From an uncultured Clostridia bacterium (GTDB taxonomy: Bacteria; Bacillota; Clostridia; Oscillospirales; Ruminococcaceae), in NCBI GenBank assembly GCA_937893735.1, contig CALBGD010000028.1:1-5837 (forward strand): a DNA stretch of 5,837 nucleotides, written 5' to 3'. The notes under the pieces are model-generated. The model saw only the letters and a list, made by a program, of their open reading frames with translations. It did not search any database and had not been told where the DNA came from. The stretch's first letter is position 1. Each line of letters starts with the position of its first letter. Shown in pieces: positions 1 to 5,837 of this stretch. Made by a program: the position numbers and the translations under genes.

Positions 1-1
1 A

Positions 2-343
2 AGCGGTCAGGAAGCCGACGTACTTAGCTCGACTCTTCCCGAAAGCGTACAGGGAACGGGAATGTGGCTGGTGCTGCGGACAAGCGGCGGAATAGGATTT
101 CTTCCGGTGAGCAGTCCGGAAGGAACATATCCCATTAACGAGGAGGACACGGCGCTGTATTCCTATACCCTGAGCTACAATGGACAGGAGATAGGCTCGG
201 CGGGCTGTGGAAGCATTTGTCAGGTGACTGGGTTCTCGTATAAGGACGGGGTAAACCACGCAGAGGCAGAGTTCTTCCGCAACGGCGTTTCGGTGGGAAC
301 ATATCGGGTGTACATATTCACGCCCTATGGAAGATTCGAATAG
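2..343 (+). CDS. C-terminal part of an unrecognised beta-rich protein (5' end outside window)
   Basis: The reading frame is open from base 2 and ends with TAG at 341-343, giving 113 visible residues. I do not recognise a family. The visible part alternates hydrophobic and polar residues with many Gly, Ser, Tyr and Thr, as in a beta-sandwich or fibre-like domain, and has two close cysteines in the stretch GCGSIC. It has no membrane segment. An ATG at 62 has a possible ribosome site (AGGGA, 51-55), so a separate 93-residue protein is an alternative. The 20 upstream codons read as ordinary coding sequence in the same frame, so a longer truncated gene is preferred. It ends 18 bases before the DUF4255 cap gene, which makes it a likely member of the same CIS operon, perhaps a baseplate, fibre or cargo component. 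That role is inference from position only. Confidence 0.7.
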   Translation, partial: SGQEADVLSSTLPESVQGTGMWLVLRTSGGIGFLPVSSPEGTYPINEEDTALYSYTLSYNGQEIGSAGCGSICQVTGFSYKDGVNHAEAEFFRNGVSVGTYRVYIFTPYGRFE

Positions 344-361
344 GAAAGGAAATCATCTGTT

Positions 362-961
362 ATGACGGATTACACAGCCATATTTGAGGCAGCGGAGTCG
401 ATAGCGGAGCTGCTTCGCAGCGAGATGTCACCGGAGCCTGTCGCGAAAAAGGAGCACATAGGCGTATGCGAGCCTCAGTCGCCGGAGGATTATCAGCTCA
501 CCGTGTGGATATACAACATCGAGGAACAGAAGGACAGCGGTCCTATGACCGGATATGTTTCAGACCCGGAAAATCCGTTGATAGAGCGGTTCGCACCGAT
601 GCGCCTTCGGCTTCAGATACTCATTTCAGCCCACAGCAAGGCGCCGGCGATCCAGAAATACGCTGATGAATACCGCATAATCGGCAGAGCGCTTCAGTTA
701 CTCCGGGATAACCCGTCGATACCGCAGGAATATCTTCAGGGAACGCTTGCCGACCAGACCGAGCCGGTGACTATCGAGATAACAAAGCTTAGCAACGAGG
801 AGCTGACCCGTATCTGGAATAATACACAGAAAACGATACGCCCTTCGTTCGGCGTAACCCTGTCGCAGATAATGGTGAGATCGAACAGAGTAAGAGAGAT
901 AGGCGCGAGGGTGGCTTCGGCGGAGTTCGTTACAAATCAGCGTAAGCAAAAGGGCAGGTGA
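362..961 (+). CDS. DUF4255 / Pvc16_N family protein, predicted CIS tube-terminator (cap) protein
   Basis: The protein has 199 residues. It resembles the DUF4255 family, whose best-known members are the Afp16/Pvc16 cap proteins that finish the inner tube and sheath of extracellular contractile injection systems. Three parts of the family pattern are visible. The first is a beta strand LTVWIYNIEE (46-55). The second is APMRLRLQILISA (78-90), followed by a helix with a conserved-looking GRALQLLRDNP segment (108-118). The third is the C-terminal block NEELTRIWNNTQ (145-156), then RPSFGVTLSQIMV (160-172), which corresponds to the family's 'E-L-x-x-I-W' region and final strand. There is no signal peptide or membrane helix, as expected for a cytoplasmically assembled particle part. 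The start ATG has AAAGGA at 345-350. Its stop overlaps or abuts the next gene. Family assignment is from remembered pattern, not a search, but is strong. Confidence 0.88.
   Translation: MTDYTAIFEAAESIAELLRSEMSPEPVAKKEHIGVCEPQSPEDYQLTVWIYNIEEQKDSGPMTGYVSDPENPLIERFAPMRLRLQILISAHSKAPAIQKYADEYRIIGRALQLLRDNPSIPQEYLQGTLADQTEPVTIEITKLSNEELTRIWNNTQKTIRPSFGVTLSQIMVRSNRVREIGARVASAEFVTNQRKQKGR
956..960 (+). promoter_or_regulatory. Ribosome binding site deciding the start at 967
   Basis: AGGTG lies 6 bases before ATG 967, a normal spacing. The upstream in-frame GTG at 958 overlaps the preceding stop as GTGA but has AGGG only 3 bases before it, which is too close. ATG 967 is therefore preferred, although the GTG cannot be excluded. 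Confidence 0.5.
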
Positions 962-966
962 CGGAT

Positions 967-1743
967 ATGGTAAAAAGACTTTCCTTTGCGCTGCGGCTTA
1001 GTGATGGCTGTCTTAACCGGGCGCTTCTCAGTCCCGAGGCGAGTATTTATATAGACGGACTTTTGTTTCACCACGAATATAAGAATAACGGATATTTTAT
1101 AGTTACCGATATCCCGGAGGGTCTGCACACAGTTACCGTCAGCTCATTCAAGTTCCAGACGGAAACGCTGGAGATAACCGTAGACTATTCACCGGAGATA
1201 AGCGCGCAGCAGAGGGTGCATTATCTCATGCTCAACCCGTCTGAGAAACACCCGCAGGCGGTTCGTATGCCGTCTGTGAGGGGATGCGTCCCCGGAGCGG
1301 AGTATGTATATATCCTTCGGGAGCGCGGTGAGCTTAAGATTGCAGAGGACGAAGCCCGTGCCGGGAATACAGAGCTGCGCCTGTTCTGCGGCGGCGTTAA
1401 GCCACAGCTTCCTTCTGTGTTCAGAATAGAAGGAAGGAAGCCGGCAAACAGCGAGCTTGCAACACTCAGTGGATACCGCGAGAACATCTATCAGCTTGCC
1501 GAGCCACTGCGGTATGATCACCAGCGTTCTTCCTCGGTGGTTCCGCTTATCCGGGTGCGATGCGGCAGCGACGGCGAGTTTTTCTTTGTGATACCCGGAG
1601 ATTTTCATCCGAAGAAGGAAAGTGGAAAGATAGAGCTTACAATAATTTCCGACAGCGGCGGCACGCAAAAAAAAGCTCGGATAGAAGCCGAAGCAGTCGG
1701 TCTGACCAGGCTTGGTGAGATCAAAATGAAGAAGGAAGGCTGA
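967..1743 (+). CDS. Unrecognised CIS-operon protein with two apparent transthyretin-like beta domains
   Basis: The protein has 258 residues from ATG 967, or 261 from GTG 958. I do not recognise a named family. Residues 6-74 read like a carboxypeptidase-regulatory or PEGA-type beta-sandwich: a strand SFALRLSDG, then SIYIDG (26-31), then NGYFIVTDIPEGLHTVTV (41-58), which has the usual 'G-Y-F-x-x-x-D-x-P-x-G-x-H-T-V-x-V' pattern. A linker follows. Then comes a second region with VRGCVPGAEYVYIL (104-117) and, near the end, a similar strand-turn-strand VRCGSDGEFFFVIPG (197-211). It has no signal peptide or membrane helix. The gene sits between the cap and the PAAR-like genes, which suggests a structural or adaptor part of the particle. 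Some CIS cap proteins may carry C-terminal beta domains, so it could be a split-off equivalent. That is inference. Confidence 0.72.
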   Translation: MVKRLSFALRLSDGCLNRALLSPEASIYIDGLLFHHEYKNNGYFIVTDIPEGLHTVTVSSFKFQTETLEITVDYSPEISAQQRVHYLMLNPSEKHPQAVRMPSVRGCVPGAEYVYILRERGELKIAEDEARAGNTELRLFCGGVKPQLPSVFRIEGRKPANSELATLSGYRENIYQLAEPLRYDHQRSSSVVPLIRVRCGSDGEFFFVIPGDFHPKKESGKIELTIISDSGGTQKKARIEAEAVGLTRLGEIKMKKEG

Positions 1744-1747
1744 TGAC

Positions 1748-2110
1748 ATGGGAAATCCTGCAGTGGCAACGGCGCTATGTCAGTGTACATTCGGGGTGGC
1801 TCCTGCACCGTTGACGGTCACCTCGCAGATGACTGTGACCGCACAGAATTTTCTTGTCGGGACGATAATGGATATCCCGAAGCCGCCGATGACTTTCGGA
1901 ATGTGCAGCAGCCCGATGAACCCGGCAGTGGTGGCTGCGCTTGCGCCTGCACCATGTATTCCGTCATGTCCAGCCCCATGGGTGCCGGGGTCACCCACCG
2001 TCATTGTCGGAGGAAAACCGGCACTCAACGTCAGCTGCAAATGCGTCTGTGCCTATGGCGGTATGATATCGATAAATATGACCCCGGCGATGACGGTACA
2101 GATTCCGTAG
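1748..2110 (+). CDS. DUF4280 PAAR-like protein, predicted CIS spike tip
   Basis: The 120-residue protein matches the DUF4280 PAAR-like pattern along nearly its full length. The landmarks are CTFGVAP (13-19), a central DIPKPPMTFGMCSSPMNPAV (42-61), PCIP (69-72), APWVPGSPTVIVGGKPAL (76-93) and CAYGGMISI (101-109). PAAR-like proteins form the sharp tip on the central spike of contractile injectors and can carry effectors. This one is a bare tip with no C-terminal toxin extension. It has eight cysteines, at 11, 13, 53, 70, 74, 97, 99 and 101. From memory, those at 13, 53, 70 and 101 occupy family positions, while 11, 74, 97 and 99 look additional. AAGGAAGG at 1732-1739, inside the end of the previous gene, is 8 bases from the ATG. 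The upstream stop is only 4 bases away, so translation is probably coupled. Confidence 0.9.
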   Translation: MGNPAVATALCQCTFGVAPAPLTVTSQMTVTAQNFLVGTIMDIPKPPMTFGMCSSPMNPAVVAALAPAPCIPSCPAPWVPGSPTVIVGGKPALNVSCKCVCAYGGMISINMTPAMTVQIP

Positions 2111-2119
2111 AAGGAGGTG
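2111..2119 (+). promoter_or_regulatory. Near-consensus ribosome binding site for the first membrane protein
   Basis: AAGGAGGTG begins directly after the PAAR-like stop codon and lies 7 bases before ATG 2127. It is the strongest Shine-Dalgarno site in the window. It fixes the start and suggests efficient translation of the first gene of the sensory cassette without an intervening promoter. Confidence 0.85.
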
Positions 2120-2126
2120 TCAGCGT

Positions 2127-3194
2127 ATGAATAAGATAAAGCTGCTCCTGGCAATACTTATGAGCACCTTTGTAGTGCTTGCCGCACAGCGGACATATTT
2201 TGCAAAGTCTGACGCGATAGCTGGGATATACAGCGACCTGTTCTTCACAAGACTTGCGGTTGAAACTCAGCAGTATACGCGCCAGATAGAGTACGGGCTG
2301 GAAAACGGCAAGACTCTGGAGAGCTTCTACAATATCCAGTCAATTTTGAGTGATGTCAAGAGATGCAGCAGTTATATAAACGGAGCATATATCGTGTCAG
2401 CATCAAGGACGATAATGTATTCGCTGGTGGACAGCGAAAGCGCGATGCTTACCCAAATGAGCGTACCCACCGCAGACAGCAATTATTCTGTGTGCATTAG
2501 TGGTTCGAATTATGTGATGTCTCAGCCGATATGCGGAAGCACCGGTGAGTGCGAGGGTTATCTTGTGCTTGAGCTGAGTCAGAGTGCGGTGAGCAATTCT
2601 GTTGCCGACCTGAACAGCGAGAGCTTGACGCAGACGGTAATAGTGGGCGCGCTGGCAATAATGGTGGGGGTTGTGCTGATAATTCATAAGTGTCGGCGAA
2701 AGAAACGTGTTTACAGGGATTGCACATTGGTGACTTCTATAACGGTATGTTCAGCGATATTTGCGGATACCGTAATATCAGCGATAAAGCTTCAGACGAC
2801 GCTTAACAGTCTTATTCAGCAGTCGGTTTCAAAAATAGTGATGGCGCTCAACAACGACCTCGATTCGCTTGTGGAAAAGGGAATTTCCGTCAGCAGGATA
2901 TACGACCTTAACAGCTGGCTTATGGAGAGCTGCCGGCAGATACCATTTATTGAAAATCTGATATATGATAAGAGTTATAAAATATCTGCTATAATCGTTC
3001 CGGATTATGGAGCAAAGCAGGTGGCGGTATTTTTGTTGGCGCTTGCAGGATTGTTGGGAGTGTTCATTGCCGCCGGAGCGGTCATGTGCCTTGGCGGCTG
3101 GCTTGCAGACAGGCTTTTAAACAAGAAAAAAACAGAAGAGATTGGAGAAACGAAAAATGTTGATAACGACAGAGAATTTGCTGTCCACGCTTAA
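2127..3194 (+). CDS. Four-helix membrane protein with duplicated extracytoplasmic sensor-like module
   Basis: The protein has 355 residues and no family I can name. Predicted membrane helices lie at about 5-21, 168-187, 199-219 and 298-325. Helices 1 and 2 bracket an outside domain of about 145 residues. It carries ENGKTLESFYNI (59-70) in a helical stretch, and YVMSQPI (129-135) followed by a strand GYLVLEL before the second helix, an arrangement like the Cache-type sensors of chemoreceptors and kinases. A basic stretch CRRKKR (189-194) marks the inside loop. A second, shorter outside segment (about 221-297) contains EKGISVSRIYDL (250-261), a weak copy of the first signature. No kinase, phosphatase, HAMP or GGDEF domain follows, only a 25-residue charged tail. 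It is paralogous to the protein starting at 5129. It could be a sensor subunit or a membrane anchor for the injector. Function is unproven. Confidence 0.85.
   Translation: MNKIKLLLAILMSTFVVLAAQRTYFAKSDAIAGIYSDLFFTRLAVETQQYTRQIEYGLENGKTLESFYNIQSILSDVKRCSSYINGAYIVSASRTIMYSLVDSESAMLTQMSVPTADSNYSVCISGSNYVMSQPICGSTGECEGYLVLELSQSAVSNSVADLNSESLTQTVIVGALAIMVGVVLIIHKCRRKKRVYRDCTLVTSITVCSAIFADTVISAIKLQTTLNSLIQQSVSKIVMALNNDLDSLVEKGISVSRIYDLNSWLMESCRQIPFIENLIYDKSYKISAIIVPDYGAKQVAVFLLALAGLLGVFIAAGAVMCLGGWLADRLLNKKKTEEIGETKNVDNDREFAVHA
3144..3147 (+). promoter_or_regulatory. Ribosome binding site deciding the acetyltransferase start at 3157
   Basis: GGAG lies 9 bases before ATG 3157, inside the end of the membrane-protein gene. 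An upstream in-frame TTG at 3142 overlaps this site and has no comparable site of its own, so ATG 3157 is chosen. Confidence 0.65.
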
Positions 3195-3885
3195 TTGCGA
3201 CAGAGCAGGAAATTCATTCCTTATACGCACGCTTGAAACTGAACCGGATACCGAGTGCCGAACGGCAGGGGCTTCATGTGCGGTATTGGAGCAAAGGACC
3301 GGCTGCTGGCTGTTCGACCTGAGAAGCGGGGGAGACTTTACGGAACTGGTGGGACAGCTCAGCGCTCCGCTTGATACCTTTTATGTCAACACCGACAGAT
3401 ATTGGAACGAGATAAAGGCGGCAGTTCCGGGCGCTTCCATGCAGGAGTATGTGCAGTATGTGCTGAATTCCAATATGTTTGTCAGGAATGAATCGGTAAT
3501 AAACCCTGAAATAGAGATAGTTGAGATAGACAAAAGCTGGACGGACTTTATTCTGACCCTCTACAAGAGCGAGGAATTTGGATATAAGGAATACATAGAT
3601 AGCTGCATAGACGAGAACCCGGGATTCGGAGCGCTTTTGAACGGCGAGAGGATAGGCTATGTCCTGATACACATGGACGGCGAGATAGGTTCGATGGTCA
3701 TTTCTGAAAAGGCGCGGGGAAAGGGCGTAGGCAGGACGCTGATGCAGTACATCACTCCTGCGTATGCAAAGCAGGCAAGCATAGGCTGCGGGTTCGTGCT
3801 GCCGGAAAACCGATGCTCGCAGCGCATGATGGAGAAATCCTGTTTTATTCCTCTCGCCAATAAAATAGTCTGGGTATATCATTGA
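3157..3885 (+). CDS. GNAT family N-acetyltransferase with extra N-terminal domain
   Basis: The protein has 242 residues. The C-terminal part (about 120-242) is a GNAT fold, which transfers an acetyl group from acetyl-CoA to an amine. The strand GEIGSMVIS (175-183) leads into RGKGVG (187-192), matching the acetyl-CoA pyrophosphate-binding motif R/Q-x-x-G-x-G/A. NRCSQRMMEKSCF (218-230) matches the later 'N-x-x-S-x-x-x-x-E-K-x-G-F' element, with Cys in place of the usual Gly. The first 105 or so residues are a separate domain of unknown type. They could bind substrate or be a degenerate second GNAT domain. There is no membrane helix. The first 38 bases overlap the end of the upstream membrane-protein gene in another frame, so the two are almost certainly co-translated. 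Substrate unknown. It could modify a sensor or CIS protein, or confer self-protection, but the sequence does not show which. Confidence 0.85.
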   Translation: MLITTENLLSTLNCDRAGNSFLIRTLETEPDTECRTAGASCAVLEQRTGCWLFDLRSGGDFTELVGQLSAPLDTFYVNTDRYWNEIKAAVPGASMQEYVQYVLNSNMFVRNESVINPEIEIVEIDKSWTDFILTLYKSEEFGYKEYIDSCIDENPGFGALLNGERIGYVLIHMDGEIGSMVISEKARGKGVGRTLMQYITPAYAKQASIGCGFVLPENRCSQRMMEKSCFIPLANKIVWVYH

Positions 3886-3887
3886 AA

Positions 3888-3895
3888 AAAGGTGG
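3888..3895 (+). promoter_or_regulatory. Ribosome binding site deciding the lipoprotein start at 3903
   Basis: AAAGGTGG lies 7 bases before ATG 3903. An in-frame TTG at 3882 overlaps the previous stop region but would place this site inside the gene and add seven residues before a normal signal peptide. ATG 3903 gives a typical lipoprotein N-terminus, so it is preferred. Confidence 0.7.
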
Positions 3896-3902
3896 TTTTG
3901 GA

Positions 3903-5114
3903 ATGCAAGTAAAAAAGCTGATAAAAAAGGTTGTGCTTACTGTTGTAGCGTTTTCCCTGTTCGCCGGTTTTACCGGATGCACCGGGCAGAGCGGAGAGAA
4001 TGGTCCTGTTGAAAGCGTTTCCGCTGATGAAAACGGCTCCGGAAGCATTAACCGTGCATATCTTCCCGTAAAGCGCGAGAACGGCAAGAAATTCAAAATG
4101 GCGTTCGTGGATATTGACCCGTATAACGAGACCTTCCGCATGATGTATTATGTGATTGAGAGCCTGAAGGCGGACGGCTGGCTCAGTTATGACAGCCTGC
4201 CCTATGACCCTAACACGGACGCCGACACCCTTGAAATGATGAACTGGCTCGCAGACAACGCCGAGAGCGAGTATATCGAGTTTGACAAGGAAATACAGTT
4301 CTACACCACCGTGACCAGCGAAGAGGATATTTATAATACTCTGAAAGAGCATATCGAGGTGAAGAAGGACGTTGACCTCATATTCTCAATGGGTACGTCC
4401 CCGTCGCTTATGCTTCAGAAATTTGATTTTGATGTTCCGCTGCTGATGTACGGGGTTTCTGACCCGATAGGCTCGGGGCTGGTGAAGTCTGCGGAGGATT
4501 CCGGCGACAGGCGCTACTGGGCGCACATTGACTCGTCAGCATATTCAAGACAGATGAGGTACTATTATAACACCTTCCAGTTCACGAATATCGGCTCGGT
4601 TTATGGAGACGCGATAATATCCGGTCTGCCGGAATACAGAGAGGTCGCAGAGGAGAACGGCTTCACCATAACCGAATATCAGCTCGTCCGCGAGGAGATG
4701 GACGAGGAGGTCTACTACAAGGAGCTGGAGTCAATTTACCGCAAGATGATACGCGAGGACGGAGTAGACGCATATATACTCAACACCAACGTTATCCCCT
4801 CGACCGAAAAGGCGCGGGAGCTTATGCAGATATTCTTTGACGCAAATATCCCGGTATTCGCGCAGGTGGGGTCAGCCTATGTCTCTGACGGCGCTGCGCT
4901 GATGATAGTCGATCCTCGTGATGCTTCGGGTACAGGTCCGTTCGTATCGAATATCATAGGCTCTGTGTTCAACGGCTCCGACCCGGGCGATCTTGAACAG
5001 GAGTATGTAAGCTCTCCGTATCTAACACTTAATCTTGATGTAGCCGATGAGATAGAATACCGTCCTTCATTTGAAATGCTTATCGCCTGTGAAAAGATAA
5101 TATGCAGCGAATGA
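3903..5114 (+). CDS. Substrate-binding lipoprotein, ABC_sub_bind (PF04392) type
   Basis: The protein has 403 residues. The N-terminus is a lipoprotein signal: a basic start VKKLIKK, a hydrophobic core VVLTVVAFSLFAG, and a lipobox FTGC with lipidated Cys26. A Ser/Gly/Glu-rich linker of about 35 residues follows, so the protein should be anchored on the outer face of the cytoplasmic membrane. From residue 64 it reads as a type I periplasmic-binding fold of the PF04392 group: KFKMAFVDIDP (64-73), VDLIFSMGTSPS (157-168), VPLLMYGVSDPIGSGLVKS (178-196), IPVFAQVGSAYVSDGA (316-331), and a final linker region with LTLNLDVADEI (374-384). Family members bind small solutes, some of them aromatic amino acids, for an ABC importer. 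No permease or ATPase gene is in the window. Membrane proteins with sensor-like domains flank it instead, so a ligand-presenting role to a sensor is plausible (inference). The ligand is unknown. Confidence 0.88.
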   Translation: MQVKKLIKKVVLTVVAFSLFAGFTGCTGQSGENGPVESVSADENGSGSINRAYLPVKRENGKKFKMAFVDIDPYNETFRMMYYVIESLKADGWLSYDSLPYDPNTDADTLEMMNWLADNAESEYIEFDKEIQFYTTVTSEEDIYNTLKEHIEVKKDVDLIFSMGTSPSLMLQKFDFDVPLLMYGVSDPIGSGLVKSAEDSGDRRYWAHIDSSAYSRQMRYYYNTFQFTNIGSVYGDAIISGLPEYREVAEENGFTITEYQLVREEMDEEVYYKELESIYRKMIREDGVDAYILNTNVIPSTEKARELMQIFFDANIPVFAQVGSAYVSDGAALMIVDPRDASGTGPFVSNIIGSVFNGSDPGDLEQEYVSSPYLTLNLDVADEIEYRPSFEMLIACEKIICSE

Positions 5115-5116
5115 AC

Positions 5117-5121
5117 GGAGG
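5117..5121 (+). promoter_or_regulatory. Ribosome binding site for the second membrane protein
   Basis: GGAGG starts 2 bases after the lipoprotein stop codon (TGA 5112-5114) and lies 7 bases before ATG 5129. It supports that start and tight coupling to the lipoprotein gene. Confidence 0.8.
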
Positions 5122-5128
5122 ACAGAAA

Positions 5129-5837
5129 ATGAAGAAAAGATCGAGCAAAAAAATTTGGATATTCAGCGTGTTCGCCGTATTCGTTGCGATATCAATGTCG
5201 TTCGTATCATGGCTGATATACACGGTATTCGCAGACAACTACCGCGACATCAAGCAGCAGTACTATGCGCTTGTTACCAAGCAGACGGTAGACGATATCG
5301 AAAACTCCGTGAAAAACGGCAAGACCATTGAACGCTTCTACGGAATGGATAATGTGCTTAACGAAATGCTGGAGCTTATCAGCAGCAGCTCCGTGAGGAT
5401 AAGGACAGCAGTTACAGACGCAGACGGCAACGTTCTGTATTCTTCCTACGCTTCTGATGAAAACAGAAACAGCTATAACGCTATCATCGCCAGCGATATA
5501 GTGCAATCCAACCTTATTTTCCCGGACAGGGATACAGGCTATAGAATAGTGACCTCCGGCGACTATGAGCTGATGATACAGCCGATATTTGACGCGCAGG
5601 ACATTCAGATAGGTTCAATGGAGGTGTTTTACCGTTCCGAGGACATCGACAATGAACTGCTGCCGCAAAAGCAGAGCAGCAATATCGCAACGATAATCTG
5701 CATTTCGGCGACCATTCTTGTACTGCTGGTATACTTCCTTTCGCTGCCACGCAGCATAGTGAATGACAGCGAGTCCGGCGATGCAGCCGATGTTGTTCAA
5801 CACAGGCAGCGCCGAAATATATTCGTGTTCGTAGTAC
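5129..5837 (+). CDS. Membrane sensor-like protein, paralogue of the 2127-3194 product (3' end outside window)
   Basis: The frame stays open from ATG 5129 to the window end, giving 236 residues of an incomplete protein. A basic start MKKRSSKK precedes a membrane helix (about 9-34). An outside domain follows, then a second helix (about 184-206), a cytoplasmic-looking loop with QRRN (227-230), and the start of a third hydrophobic stretch. The outside domain has KNGKTIERFYGM (62-73), a beta segment TAVTDADGNVLYSS (93-106) typical of Cache/PDC-like sensors, and YELMIQPI (146-153). These line up in order and spacing with the 2127-3194 product, so the two are paralogues. It follows the binding-lipoprotein gene by 14 bases. 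A C-terminal output domain such as a kinase, cyclase or PP2C-type phosphatase may lie beyond the window, but none can be seen here. Confidence 0.85.
   Translation, partial: MKKRSSKKIWIFSVFAVFVAISMSFVSWLIYTVFADNYRDIKQQYYALVTKQTVDDIENSVKNGKTIERFYGMDNVLNEMLELISSSSVRIRTAVTDADGNVLYSSYASDENRNSYNAIIASDIVQSNLIFPDRDTGYRIVTSGDYELMIQPIFDAQDIQIGSMEVFYRSEDIDNELLPQKQSSNIATIICISATILVLLVYFLSLPRSIVNDSESGDAADVVQHRQRRNIFVFVV

Noticed and set aside
1189..1749. Antisense open frame of 186 codons opposite the beta-domain gene
   Set aside because: The sense gene has a good start, operon position and domain patterns. The antisense frame has no ribosome site or recognisable family, and such antisense frames recur opposite other genes here.
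1777..2130. Open frame of 117 codons in another + frame across the PAAR-like gene, ending at the next start codon
   Set aside because: It overlaps a clear DUF4280 gene in full, has no ribosome site, and its product is a low-order Cys/Asp/Gly-rich sequence typical of a frame shadow.
3157..3194. Overlap of the membrane-protein end and acetyltransferase start as a possible frameshift joining the two
   Set aside because: The acetyltransferase has its own ATG with GGAG at normal spacing, and the membrane protein ends in a plausible charged tail. There is no clear slippery site with a structure, so two separate genes are simpler.
3274..3882. Antisense open frame of 202 codons opposite the acetyltransferase gene
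   Set aside because: The sense strand encodes clear GNAT motifs. The antisense product shows no domain pattern.
3879..4352. Antisense open frame of 157 codons opposite the lipoprotein gene
   Set aside because: It lies over the signal peptide and first lobe of a well-supported lipoprotein and has no supporting features.
1..5837. CRISPR arrays, tRNA or rRNA genes, insertion sequences and intrinsic terminators
   Set aside because: None was seen by eye. Intergenic gaps are 18 bases or shorter, and no stem followed by a T-run or repeat-spacer pattern was found.

Overview
The window is protein-coding almost end to end on the + strand. It holds seven consecutive genes with gaps of 18 bases or less, or short overlaps, and no visible terminator, so it reads as an internal piece of one long operon. 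The first and last genes are cut by the window edges. Strong Shine-Dalgarno sites (for example AAGGAGGTG at 2111-2119), a short lipoprotein signal peptide, frequent ATA and AGA codons and a roughly balanced base composition suggest a Clostridia-type Firmicute, possibly Ruminococcus/Oscillospiraceae-like. The taxon is an inference with modest certainty.

Left part (1-2110): parts of a contractile injection system (CIS, the phage-tail-like family that includes Afp/PVC/eCIS particles). It has the end of an unrecognised beta-rich protein (2-343), a DUF4255/Pvc16_N-type tube-cap protein (362-961), an unrecognised protein with two apparent transthyretin-like beta domains (967-1743), and a DUF4280 PAAR-like spike-tip protein (1748-2110). 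Sheath, tube, baseplate and ATPase genes are not in view and would be expected upstream or elsewhere in the locus.

Right part (2127-5837): what looks like a sensory cassette in the same operon. It has a four-helix membrane protein with an extracytoplasmic domain (2127-3194), a GNAT-type N-acetyltransferase with an extra N-terminal domain (3157-3885), a substrate-binding lipoprotein of the ABC_sub_bind (PF04392) type with no transporter genes beside it (3903-5114), and the start of a second membrane protein (5129 to the window end). The two membrane proteins are paralogues: both carry an NGKT-x-E-x-FY signature after the first helix and a (V/L)M-x-QPI motif before the second.

The proposed reading is that a surface lipoprotein and paired membrane sensors, with an acetyltransferase, are built into a CIS operon and may control or anchor the injection apparatus. 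The co-location and the paralogy are seen in the sequence. The functional link is inference.
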